Source of the DNA: Peptostreptococcaceae bacterium pGA-8
Lineage (GTDB): Bacteria; Bacillota; Clostridia; Peptostreptococcales; Anaerovoracaceae
Assembly: GCA_900112915.1 (NCBI GenBank)
Contig: FONK01000002.1
Location: 1-64,000, forward strand
Direction of reading: 5' to 3'
Length of the DNA stretch: 64,000 bases
Shown here: positions 24,875 through 33,600 of the stretch, in pieces
Layout of the letters: every line of letters starts with the position of its first letter
How positions within the stretch are numbered: position 1 is the first letter of the stretch
Made by a program: the position numbers and the translations under genes
Notes under the pieces: model-generated
What the model saw: the letters and a program-made list of their open reading frames with translations, nothing else
Databases searched by the model: none
Told to the model about the DNA's origin: nothing

Positions 24875-26338
24875 CTAGGCCTTATTAGAATTATAGTAAT
24901 GAGGTGAAAACAGCATAAACAGAGTGAAAAGCTCCAATCTTCCGGCAATCATTATGATGCTTAGAACAAGCTTTGAAAAATCTGAAAAAATACTGAAATT
25001 CATTGTAGGTCCAACAAGGTTAAATCCGGGACCTATATTTCCAATACAGGTTAAAACTGCAGAAAATGAAGTCAGTATATCGAAATTATTCAGGCTGACA
25101 AGGAGTGTTCCCACAATAATGGTGGCAATATACATAAAAATGAAATTAGCTATATTGGAAGCGGTTTCCTGCTGGATTTCTCTGTCTCCGATGCTGATTT
25201 CGTATAGTCTGTTAGGGTGAAGTATTTTATTAATTCCCTTTTTGATAAATTTAGCAGCTACAACAATTCTTATAACCTTGACACCACCCCCGGTGGAGGA
25301 AGATGACGCACCGACAAACATGAGCAGAAAAATTAAAATCTTCGCAAAGGTTGGCCAAATATCAAAATCATAGGTCATATATCCTGTAGTTGTAATCACT
25401 GCAACAACTTGAAAGGTTGCATCGGTTACAGCCTTAAATATACTGTGCTCATATCCGATGATCAGAATATAAGCTGCAATTGCCAGTGAGAATATGGCAA
25501 TAATGCTTAGATAGGTTCTCAGCTCTATATCCTCCAGGGCGGCTTTAATGCTTTGTTTAAAGGCAATAAAATACAAGTTGAAGTTAATTCCGCAAAGGGT
25601 CATAAATATAATGATAACCCAGTGAATGTAAGGACTACGGAAGTGGGCAATACTGTTATTGTAGTTTGAAAAACCACCGGTTCCAACTGTTCCAAAGGTT
25701 TGAACAAGGGCATCATATAACGATAAGCCACCCAGCATAAGCAAAACAGCTTCTATTATAGTAAAAACAAAATAGAGAACATAAAGGTTTCTTGCTGTAT
25801 CAGAAAATCTGGGCGTCAATTTATCTAAGGTAGGACCGGGAGTTTCTGCGCTGGCGATTAGCTGTCCCTTAACGCCGCTTTCTAAAAATATCATAGCAAA
25901 AACTATAATTCCCATACCACCAAGCCAGTGAGTAAATGAACGCCAAAAAAGCATTGATTTAGGCAAACCTTCAATTTCTGTTAATATGGTCGAGCCGGTA
26001 GTTGAATAGCCTGAGCACATTTCAAAGAAAGCGTCAAAGTAATTTGGAATTGTACCTGAAATAACAAAGGGAAGTGCAGACACCAAAGAAGAAATGATCC
26101 ACGTTAAAGATACAATAAGAAATCCGTCTCTGGCCTTAAGCTTGGTCAGTGAAGGATTTTTTAAGTGAAACAAAACCACACCTAAAATTAAGCAGGGGAT
26201 AATAACCTTGAAAAATGTTTTAATTTCAAAGATTTCCTTATAGTAAAAACCGACGATAACCGGCAGTAGCATAGCCACAGCCAGTATCATCAGCATTATT
26301 CCCAGTACTTTAATTACACCATGAAAATTTATTGTCAT
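24875..26338 (-). CDS. trkH: TrkH-type potassium channel subunit
   Basis: A 487-residue TrkH/KtrB-family protein with four P-loops and intact Gly filters: TTGSTI (G115), TGGFSN, TTTGYM and NIGPGF. It should be the K+-selective subunit. The WLGGMGI segment after the first P-loop is shared with the second copy. It lies between trkA and the second trkH with gaps of about 20 bases, so all three are one transcript. It is equal in length to its neighbour, and the two are clearly a duplicated but diverged pair. Confidence 0.92.
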   Translation of the reverse strand: MTINFHGVIKVLGIMLMILAVAMLLPVIVGFYYKEIFEIKTFFKVIIPCLILGVVLFHLKNPSLTKLKARDGFLIVSLTWIISSLVSALPFVISGTIPNYFDAFFEMCSGYSTTGSTILTEIEGLPKSMLFWRSFTHWLGGMGIIVFAMIFLESGVKGQLIASAETPGPTLDKLTPRFSDTARNLYVLYFVFTIIEAVLLMLGGLSLYDALVQTFGTVGTGGFSNYNNSIAHFRSPYIHWVIIIFMTLCGINFNLYFIAFKQSIKAALEDIELRTYLSIIAIFSLAIAAYILIIGYEHSIFKAVTDATFQVVAVITTTGYMTYDFDIWPTFAKILIFLLMFVGASSSSTGGGVKVIRIVVAAKFIKKGINKILHPNRLYEISIGDREIQQETASNIANFIFMYIATIIVGTLLVSLNNFDILTSFSAVLTCIGNIGPGFNLVGPTMNFSIFSDFSKLVLSIIMIAGRLELFTLFMLFSPHYYNSNKA

Positions 26339-26362
26339 TTTAATATCGTCCTATGGTTTACA

Positions 26363-27724
26363 TTATAGAAGATTCTTATTCTTCTTCTTTAAAATCTTCT
26401 CCAAATCGCCTATTTCGCTAAGCAGGCTCAGAATAATCACCTTATCACCGGGCAAAATATTAGTATCGCCACTTGGAATAATTACCTTATTTCCACGGTG
26501 AATAGCTGCAATCAGCACGCCTTCAGGAAGGGGAAGCTTACTAATTGGAGTGTTAACCATGCACATATAGGGTTGAGCTATTATTTCCATAATCTCCGCC
26601 TGTCCCTGAATAAGAACCGTAGAAATGATTTTTTTGTTACCCTGTATAAAGGTAAGAATATTGCTTGCAGTAATATCAAGAGGGTTAAGGACCATGTCAA
26701 CACCCATAGCCTCAATCAGACCGGAGTAGCTATTGTGGCTAACCTTGGATATAACATCTTTAATCCCACGCTGTTTAGCTGTCAATGCCAACAAAAGATT
26801 TTCTTCGTCATAGCCTGTAGCTGTTACAAAAGCGTCCATGCTGTCCATGTTTTCATCTTCAAGAAGAGCTACATCAGTACCATCACCATGAAGAACCATA
26901 ACATTTTTCAAATGAGTAGCAAGGTAGTGACAGCGTTCTTTGTCCTTCTCGACAATCTTAACAGATGCTCCGAATTCAGAAAGCTTATGAGCCAAGTAAT
27001 AACCGGTTTTACCACCGCCAATCAGCATTACCTTCTGAAGATTGGTAAATTCACCTTTTTCATGAACCTGTTCATTTAAAGCAAAAATTTCCTCTTTTTC
27101 ACCTGCTACATATAGAAAGTCATCAGCATCTACGATATCTTCCCCATGGGGAATAATAATCTTTCCTTTTTTAGACAGGGCGACTACCAGCATATTGGGC
27201 AGCTGCTCTCTAACCTGAATCATATTTTTTCCAACCAGCTTCGGATATTTGATGCCTTTAAATTCAAGAAGTGAAAACTTCCCGGTAGTAAAAATACCAT
27301 TGCTTAAAGTGTATTTTTCTGCAAGATATTTGTAAATTTCATTTGTAATTGCCAAATCAGGATTAACTACCATGTCAATGCCAAGCTTTTCTTTAATAAA
27401 TCCAAGCTGATTCATATGCTCAGGGTCACGTACTCTTGCGATTACATTTTTGCAGCCAAGGTTTTTAGCAAACATGGAAATCATAATATTGGTTTCATCG
27501 CTATCGGTTGCCGCAATCAAAAAATCAAAGCTTTGGATTTGAATATCATTTAAGACTTTAATAGCTCTGGCATCTTCGTTTACGGTCATAACATCAAGAT
27601 GCTGGCTAAGCCTGTTCAGAACTACGGGATTCTTATCTATAATCGTAATGGCGTAATCGCCCTCCATGAGAGCCTCAGCCACTCTAAGTCCCAGCTTGCC
27701 GGCGCCTATAATTGCAACATTCAT
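26363..27724 (-). CDS. trkA: TrkA, K+ uptake regulatory subunit with two RCK units
   Basis: 453 residues with two Rossmann RCK_N domains, GAGKLGLRVAEAL near the N-terminus (with acidic IIDKN after strand 2) and GGGKTGYYLAHKL near residue 236. Each is followed by an RCK_C domain. It binds NAD(H)/nucleotides and gates TrkH. It is first in the operon, ahead of two trkH genes, so a single TrkA could serve both channels. The ATG at 27724 (minus strand) has an AAGGATG site. Confidence 0.93.
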   Translation of the reverse strand: MNVAIIGAGKLGLRVAEALMEGDYAITIIDKNPVVLNRLSQHLDVMTVNEDARAIKVLNDIQIQSFDFLIAATDSDETNIMISMFAKNLGCKNVIARVRDPEHMNQLGFIKEKLGIDMVVNPDLAITNEIYKYLAEKYTLSNGIFTTGKFSLLEFKGIKYPKLVGKNMIQVREQLPNMLVVALSKKGKIIIPHGEDIVDADDFLYVAGEKEEIFALNEQVHEKGEFTNLQKVMLIGGGKTGYYLAHKLSEFGASVKIVEKDKERCHYLATHLKNVMVLHGDGTDVALLEDENMDSMDAFVTATGYDEENLLLALTAKQRGIKDVISKVSHNSYSGLIEAMGVDMVLNPLDITASNILTFIQGNKKIISTVLIQGQAEIMEIIAQPYMCMVNTPISKLPLPEGVLIAAIHRGNKVIIPSGDTNILPGDKVIILSLLSEIGDLEKILKKKNKNLL

Positions 27725-27752
27725 ACTTTATCATCCTTTTAAAATTAACTAA

Positions 27753-27823
27753 ATTATACAAGAGGTTGTACATTCAATATTCTAATCTAATGGATTGGAT
27801 TTTGCAAGGACTTTTGATATAAT
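27753..27823. promoter_or_regulatory. Divergent promoters for trk operon and MBL-hydrolase gene
   Basis: On the plus strand TTGGAT (27795-27800) and TATAAT (27818-27823) are 17 bases apart, serving the MBL gene at 27874. On the minus strand TATAAT (27753-27758) suits the trk operon, but I see no convincing -35 for it. Confidence 0.6.
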
Positions 27824-27873
27824 GTAATATATTGAGAAGCCCATAATTTAGGGGAAAAGGAAAGATAGGTAAA

Positions 27874-28524
27874 ATGGAAATAAAAAGAATAATCGGTGGC
27901 AGTTTAATGTCAAATTGCTACATAATATATCAAAAAAGTGGCGGCTCATGCTTTGTCATAGACCCGGGCTACAGTCCAAAGCAATACAGCGACTTTGTCA
28001 AGGAAAAAGAGTTATTTTGTAAGGGAATAATATTAACTCACCTGCACAGTGACCATACAGGAGGAGCAGAAGCTTTGGCAAAGTGTCTGTCATGCCCCGT
28101 TATGATGCACGAAGACGACTATTTTGTGTACAAGGGACTCGTAGACATCAAGCTGAAGGATGGAGATAGCCTTGATCTTGACGGGGAACGGCTGGAAATT
28201 CTCCATACTCCCGGACATACCAAAGGAGGAATATGTATATATTCTGACAAAAGCAAGGTAGCCTTTACCGGAGACACAATTTTTGATACTGACCTGGGTA
28301 GAACGGATTTGTCCGGCGGATCCGAAGATGAGCTTAAGCGGTCAATCAGACAGGTTATTGACAAGTGGGGTAATGATGTTATGATTTATCCCGGTCACGA
28401 CATGAATGCCAATATGAAATTTGTCAGGAAGCACAATCAGGAATTTATCGATATAGTTTCAGGAAAAGATAGAGAGCAGATAGAATACCAGGAGGAATAT
28501 AATTGGAACATAAGATTAAAATGA
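27874..28524 (+). CDS. MBL-fold metallo-hydrolase (glyoxalase II-like)
   Basis: 216 residues of the metallo-beta-lactamase superfamily. The HxHxDH metal motif is THLHSDHTGG, the second metal region is LHTPGHTKGG, then FTGDTIF with the bridging Asp, and YPGHD near the C-terminus. The size suits the small YqgX/GloB-like hydrolases (thioesterase or lactonase type). The substrate is unknown. The next gene starts inside its last codons, with its ribosome site AGGAGG within this gene. Confidence 0.87.
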   Translation: MEIKRIIGGSLMSNCYIIYQKSGGSCFVIDPGYSPKQYSDFVKEKELFCKGIILTHLHSDHTGGAEALAKCLSCPVMMHEDDYFVYKGLVDIKLKDGDSLDLDGERLEILHTPGHTKGGICIYSDKSKVAFTGDTIFDTDLGRTDLSGGSEDELKRSIRQVIDKWGNDVMIYPGHDMNANMKFVRKHNQEFIDIVSGKDREQIEYQEEYNWNIRLK

Positions 28525-29336
28525 TAGCATTAGACCTTGATGGGACTACCTTAAAGGATGAAAACAATTTCTCACAGAGAACCATAGATACCCTTTCAAA
28601 GGCCACCGAGAAGGGAATACATGTGGTCATCTCCACAGGCAGAACATTCAAATCACTTCCTGAGCAGCTTTTCGACATCAAAGGAATAGAATACGTCATT
28701 ACCTCCAATGGAGCTCATATAACAAGGCTGGAGGATAGAGAGATAATATATGAGAATATCATAGGCCCTGAGGCTGTAGAAAGGGTTGTTGAGACAATTG
28801 GAAAAACTCATTATACAATGGAAGCCTTTGTAGACGGCACTGCCTATATGACAGGGTGTATTTATGATGATATTAAAGAAAACGGTTCAACATACAGGGA
28901 TGCCAAGTATGTAGTTGAAACCAGACATAAGGTTGATGATATATTTAACTACACCTTGAATAATAAACATCAAATAGAAAATATAAGTATAACCTTTCCA
29001 ACTCAAGAGGACAGGAGACTTATTATGTCCATGATTGAAGACATTCCTGATATCACCATAACTTCCTCATTTGATTACAATATAGAAATCGGTGGAGCTA
29101 CAACCAGCAAAGGAGAGGCTCTTAAGCATCTCATGAAGGAGGTTGGAGTTACACCAAAAGAGCTGATGGCTGCCGGAGATAGTCCTAATGATTTGGCAAT
29201 GATTAGGCTGGCAGGACTTGGTGTAGCTGTTGCTAATGCTAAGGATGAGGTGAAGAGAGAGGCTCAGTATATTACAGACCCTCATTACGAGGATGGAGTT
29301 GCAAAGGCGATTGAATTGAAGGTTTTAAATTTATAG
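28503..29336 (+). CDS. Cof-type HAD-IIB phosphatase
   Basis: 277 residues of the Cof/HAD-IIB family. Motif I is ALDLDGTTL (nucleophile D11, acid D13), motif II is STGRTF, and motif IV is GDSPNDLAM. These enzymes dephosphorylate sugar phosphates and similar metabolites; substrate unknown. The TTG at 28503 is preceded by AGGAGG with 7-base spacing, so I keep it as start although an ATG lies 6 codons on. It overlaps the preceding gene by 22 bases. Confidence 0.88.
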   Translation: MEHKIKMIALDLDGTTLKDENNFSQRTIDTLSKATEKGIHVVISTGRTFKSLPEQLFDIKGIEYVITSNGAHITRLEDREIIYENIIGPEAVERVVETIGKTHYTMEAFVDGTAYMTGCIYDDIKENGSTYRDAKYVVETRHKVDDIFNYTLNNKHQIENISITFPTQEDRRLIMSMIEDIPDITITSSFDYNIEIGGATTSKGEALKHLMKEVGVTPKELMAAGDSPNDLAMIRLAGLGVAVANAKDEVKREAQYITDPHYEDGVAKAIELKVLNL

Positions 29337-29378
29337 TCATTCGACAAAGAAATTGACAAAGAAATACAGTTTTACTGC

Positions 29379-29407
29379 TTGCAATAGTCTGCAAACTGTG
29401 ATATCAT
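29379..29407 (+). promoter_or_regulatory. rplS promoter
   Basis: TTGCAA (29379-29384) and TATCAT (29402-29407) with a 17-base spacer. Transcription would begin near 29414, giving a leader of ~65 bases before the rplS ATG. Confidence 0.65.
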
Positions 29408-29479
29408 ATTGTGGTTATTACGGACGGTCCTCTAGTTGAAGCGCTACGAACGTCTTGGAGGGAAGGAGGAATTTATACA
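29408..29479 (+). promoter_or_regulatory. Candidate rplS leader (L19-leader type)
   Basis: The untranslated leader contains ACGG-GTCCTCTAG and a downstream AACGTCTTGGAGGGAAGGAGG in two blocks. GACG can pair with CGTC, and TCCTC can pair with the GAGGGA/GAGGA of the ribosome site. This would let the leader hide the ribosome site. L19 leaders are a described Firmicute autoregulatory class; matching to that family needs a covariance-model search. Confidence 0.45.
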
Positions 29480-29824
29480 ATGAATATTTTAGATTCAATT
29501 GCACAGGATTACCTAAAGAAAGAAATCCCTGCTTTTGGCGTGGGTGACACAGTTAAGGTTCACGTTAAAATAAAAGAAGGCTCAAGAGAGAGAATTCAGA
29601 TTTTTGAAGGCTTCGTTCTGAAGAGACAGAACGGTGGAATTGCCGAAACATTTACAGTTAGAAGAATTGCTTCCGGCGTAGGTGTTGAAAAGACTTTCCC
29701 ACTACACTCACCATGGGTTGAGAAAATCGAAGTCGTTAGAAAAGGTGATGTTAGAAGAGCCAGACTTCACTACATGCGTGGTAGAACAGGTAAAGCTGCC
29801 AAGATTAAGACTAAGAGTGAATAA
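29480..29824 (+). CDS. rplS: 50S ribosomal protein L19
   Basis: 114 residues with the L19 hallmarks [47 protein letters not shown] in pieces, and [20 protein letters not shown]19 sits at the 30S-50S interface. I start at the ATG at 29480 with GGAAGGAGG 9 bases upstream; the longer frame from 29411 runs through the leader. Ancestrally this gene is followed by lepB, rbgA and rnhB. Here a pilus locus lies in that interval. Confidence 0.95.
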   Translation: MNILDSIAQDYLKKEIPAFGVGDTVKVHVKIKEGSRERIQIFEGFVLKRQNGGIAETFTVRRIASGVGVEKTFPLHSPWVEKIEVVRKGDVRRARLHYMRGRTGKAAKIKTKSE

Positions 29825-29833
29825 GAAATGTGA

Positions 29834-29874
29834 AAAAAGAGACCTTCAGGGTGACCTGAGAGGTTTCTTTTTTT
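29834..29874 (+). terminator. Terminator after rplS
   Basis: GAGACCTTCAGG / CCTGAGAGGTTTC form a stem with a GTGA loop followed by a T7 run. An A-run precedes the stem, so it may work in both directions. Confidence 0.88.
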
Positions 29875-29933
29875 GTATCAACATATTTATGTTGATAGAC
29901 ATTTGATAAATATCGGTGCAAAATATCAAGATG

Positions 29934-30073
29934 TGTTCTTTCACAGTAAAATGAAAGAACAAAATGTTAATAAGCAGTTAACTTTTTCATAAAACTTCTA
30001 CGAGCCTGTTATTATGTGATACAATGAGGGAGAAATATTTAAAGTCACTGATAATAAATTTATCTATTATCAG
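29934..30073 (+). promoter_or_regulatory. Pilus locus promoter and leader inverted repeats
   Basis: Three elements precede the signal-peptidase-like gene: a perfect 10-bp inverted repeat TGTTCTTTCA/TGAAAGAACA (29934-29943, 29952-29961), an extended -10 TGATACAAT (30017-30025), and a perfect 9-bp stem CTGATAATA/TATTATCAG in the leader (30048-30056, 30065-30073). The first could be a regulator site upstream of the promoter. The last would form a hairpin about 15 bases before the ATG. The roles are inference. Confidence 0.55.
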
Positions 30074-30088
30074 CTTTATGGAGAGATA

Positions 30089-30613
30089 ATGAAAGGTTGT
30101 GAAGGTAAAGAAACAGATAAGGGATGTTTCAATAAAATTAAATCTCACAGAAATAGATACATAACTATAGCTTTGATTTTGATAATCCTGGGTATGGCAA
30201 ATCTGTTATTTGCATTCTGCAGGATTACCGGTGATTCTATGGATCCCAATTATAAAACCGGAGATTATGTCTTAGTCTTTAGGACGGGAAGTCTTTATAG
30301 GGATGATGTTATCGTATTTAAACATAGGGATAAAACTTTATGTAGAAGAATTATTGGTATAACTGATGATGTTGTAGATTTAGATGAGAACGGCAATGTG
30401 TTTCTAAACGGACAATTTAAACAAGATAACCATCATATAATTAAAAGCTATGAACCCTGCGATATTGCTTTTCCGATAAAGGTAGTTGGTAAAGGGTTTT
30501 TTGTTATGGGTGACAATCGTCAGATTTCCTTGGACTCAAGGATAGGAGACTTAGGATTGGTGGATCCGAATAAAATTATTGGAAAGGTAGTGTTTAGAAT
30601 ACATTTATTTTAA
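30089..30613 (+). CDS. Pilus-linked signal peptidase I homologue, catalytic Lys replaced
   Basis: 174 residues with one N-terminal membrane segment (~25-45) and the S26 fold. Box B is ITGDSMDPNYKTGDY (S50 present) and box E is FFVMGDNRQISLDSR. In box D the usual KR-V/I-IG motif reads CRRIIG, with Arg86 where the general-base Lys is expected. It is the first gene of the pilus locus. In Streptococcus pyogenes the pilus gene sipA encodes a signal-peptidase-fold protein without catalytic residues that aids pilus assembly; this protein could act likewise. Alternatively it is the descendant of the lepB normally found between rplS and rbgA. Confidence 0.82.
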   Translation: MKGCEGKETDKGCFNKIKSHRNRYITIALILIILGMANLLFAFCRITGDSMDPNYKTGDYVLVFRTGSLYRDDVIVFKHRDKTLCRRIIGITDDVVDLDENGNVFLNGQFKQDNHHIIKSYEPCDIAFPIKVVGKGFFVMGDNRQISLDSRIGDLGLVDPNKIIGKVVFRIHLF

Positions 30614-30622
30614 GGTTTTGAT

Positions 30623-33600
30623 ATGAAACAGATTTTAGAAAAGATGAAATTTTACAAAAATTTGTTCACTGCGATTATTTCAATTTTATTGATTGTTGCT
30701 ATGTCAGTGCCAACAGTTTATTTTGTTGCTGCTGAAGGTGGACAGGATTTTTCCAATCAGATAAAAAAGGTAACCATAAGCAAACAGGTAGGAAGCCAAT
30801 GGCAGGAAACTACCAGGATAAGCGATGGAGATAAAGTAAAAATCAATATTGAATATTCTTTGCCTAAAGGTTATCTTACCGAGGAAAAAAATAAAATTTA
30901 CTATAACCTTCCCGGTGGAGTTAAGGTAGCCGGGGAGCAATCAGGTCGAGTTTCCTCTAATGGGAAAGAAGTGGGAACCTATAGAATAGGCACCGATGGG
31001 AAGATAGAAATTACCTTTGACGACAGCTTTATTGAAAGTGATGTAGGTATTGAGGGAACAGTTACATTTGATGGTGCTGCATCCTTTGATGGCACAGGCG
31101 GCTCAGGAAAAATTAATTTCCCAGGCTCCGGCTCAACTGTTACAGTTATAAAGCCTGAGGTTGATAACAGCGATATTAGCACAAAAAAGACAGGTACAAT
31201 AAACGATGCGAAGAACAAAGTCAAATATACTGTCGAAGTTTCAACTGTCCGTGGGACCGCCGAAACGGTGTTTGTCAGCGATTTTATAAACAGATACGGA
31301 AGTAAGAATGTAGAATACAACTATGAACAATCCAGCTTAAAAGTATATAAGGTTTGGCCAAATGGCGGAAAAGCTACCGTAAATCCAAGCGAATACAATC
31401 TGAAATGGCATAGCAGTTCCCTGGATCTGACAGGTTTTGAAATAACAGGTTTACCTAAGCTGGAAGGACAATATAAATACAGTGTTGAATACGATGTTAA
31501 TGTAACAAACAAGCTTGATTCAACGCATGAGTATGAAGCAAGTGTATCAAACAACGTAACTGTATCCAGCGGCAAGAAAACTGACAGTGGAAATTCATAT
31601 ATAAGCTGGCACAAGGAGGTTTCCAAATCAGGAACCTACGATCAAACCAGAAATTTAATAAAGTGGACAATTAAAGTAAACCCTGACCATAATCAGATTA
31701 ACGGATGGACCCTTATTGATAAGCTTAAAGGAAAGCCTGTCGGAAAAGTGAAGCTAATTAGAAATAATCCATACAGTGAAGAGGAGATAGATGCTTCCGG
31801 TGGCGAAATTTATTATCGTTTTAATAAATATAATGATACATCAGATTACACAATTGAATACTATGTAGAAGCTACGGGGGATGAAAAGGCCGGCAGCAAG
31901 GCTGAGAATACAGTTGAAGTTTGGACGAAGGAAAAGAAAGTAACCGTAACAGGAACCGTCATAATTGAAAAGAGAAAATTTGATGTAAGTAAGGTATCAA
32001 ATGGTAGCAAGCTGATCGAAGATAAAAATCTTGTTGAAAACGCCTGGTATGCAAATATAACCCTACCGGAAGGAAGTGTTGGAGAATTTACCTATGAAGA
32101 TACAATAAAGAATGCAACTTCGCCTGACGGAAAGCTTGACTATGGTGACGACAGCCATTATGCCATTGCCAATGAGCTGGAAGCGGCTTTTAAAAACAGC
32201 TTAGTAGTCTACGACAAAGATACGGCTTTATATGTCTATAGAGGGAATGGAAAGGTAGACAAATTTGCTAACGGTAACTATTCCCAGACTGATGACATGC
32301 GCTTTGACATTAAATACTTCGATAAGGCCGGTCATGAAATAAATAAAGCTGATGATAAAACAAAAATTAAGAGCTTTAAGATTGCCTTTACACCCGGATC
32401 AGGCTTTGAACTAAGGGCTACCTTACTTAGCCTTGGAATATATAAAACCTATACGGATATTTCCGCTGTTGATAGCGGAGATACTGTAAAATCCGTTAAT
32501 AGCGGTAGGTTAAAGGATCTCATAAAGGATGCAGAAACAACCCATAAGGTTTCAAAAAATCAAAGACTCGAAAAAGGCTCCTTTGTTAGCAATGTAAATG
32601 GTGCTGATATCTTTAAATCTAAATCTGAAACAGATTTTGACGGTTCAAAAGGAAGAATCAGATATAGACTTATGTTGACTACAAATGATAGTGATAATGG
32701 TGATATTGTAATAACAGACCTATTACCAAAGGGGGCAAAATTTATTCCAAGTTCTCTAAAGGCACGATTCTATCATAATGAATATTACGAAAGCGAAACT
32801 AATTACAATGGAACCACTTTTATAGACGGTTCTAATCCATCCTATACGTTAGAAAATAAGGATGGCAGTCAGATCTTGAAAGTTCGCATATCCGGATATA
32901 GGTACTCCGACAACAGCTCTAAAATATCGATTAAGTACGAATTGGATATAAATGAGGATGAATTTTGGACGAATCCGGAAAACAAGGAAAAGTTATATAA
33001 GAATGATGTTACCTGGGGGAATGATAAGGCTTCATCCGAAACTAAGGTAATTAAAAGATATAAGAAGCTGGATAAAAAGGGGCAGCAGCTCGATATAAAC
33101 GGAAATCCATTATTAAAGCCTGATGGTAGCGTTAATACGGGTGCTAAACCATCAAGTAACATTAAATATTCCGTTGTAATTAATCCGGAAGGAGCAGATT
33201 TAGATAAGAGTTCAGAGCACTTAACCTTAGTTGATGAATTAAATGGTGGTGAGGCCATGCATCAGGCTCTTGACCTTGATACCCTTAAGCTATATAAATA
33301 TGACCCTACAAAGGCGGACAATAAGGGGTTTGAAATAGACAGCAGTAATTATTCAATGCAGTATGATTTGAAAAACTCAAGGCTTACTCTTAAAATTCCT
33401 GATGAAAGGCCATATGTTCTGGAATACATTTATAGATTAAATCCCAATTTTGCCGATGGCTTGACCTTGAACAACAAAATCAATTTAAGCGGAGAATGGG
33501 ATTCACAAGACAATCTCGTTTTAAAGGATGTGGGTTCATCAGCAACTGCAACTAAAAAACTGATTCGTATATACAAGGTAGATGAAGATAATTACAAAAA

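Noticed and set aside
29934-30073. Phase-variable invertible promoter for the pilus locus
   Set aside because: The two inverted repeats are different sequences, so they cannot serve as the matching ends of an invertible segment, and no recombinase gene is adjacent.
32869-33258. Long minus-strand frame inside the adhesin gene
   Set aside because: Antisense shadow of a highly biased coding sequence. It lacks a ribosome site and any domain, like the other opposite-strand frames in 30979-36885.
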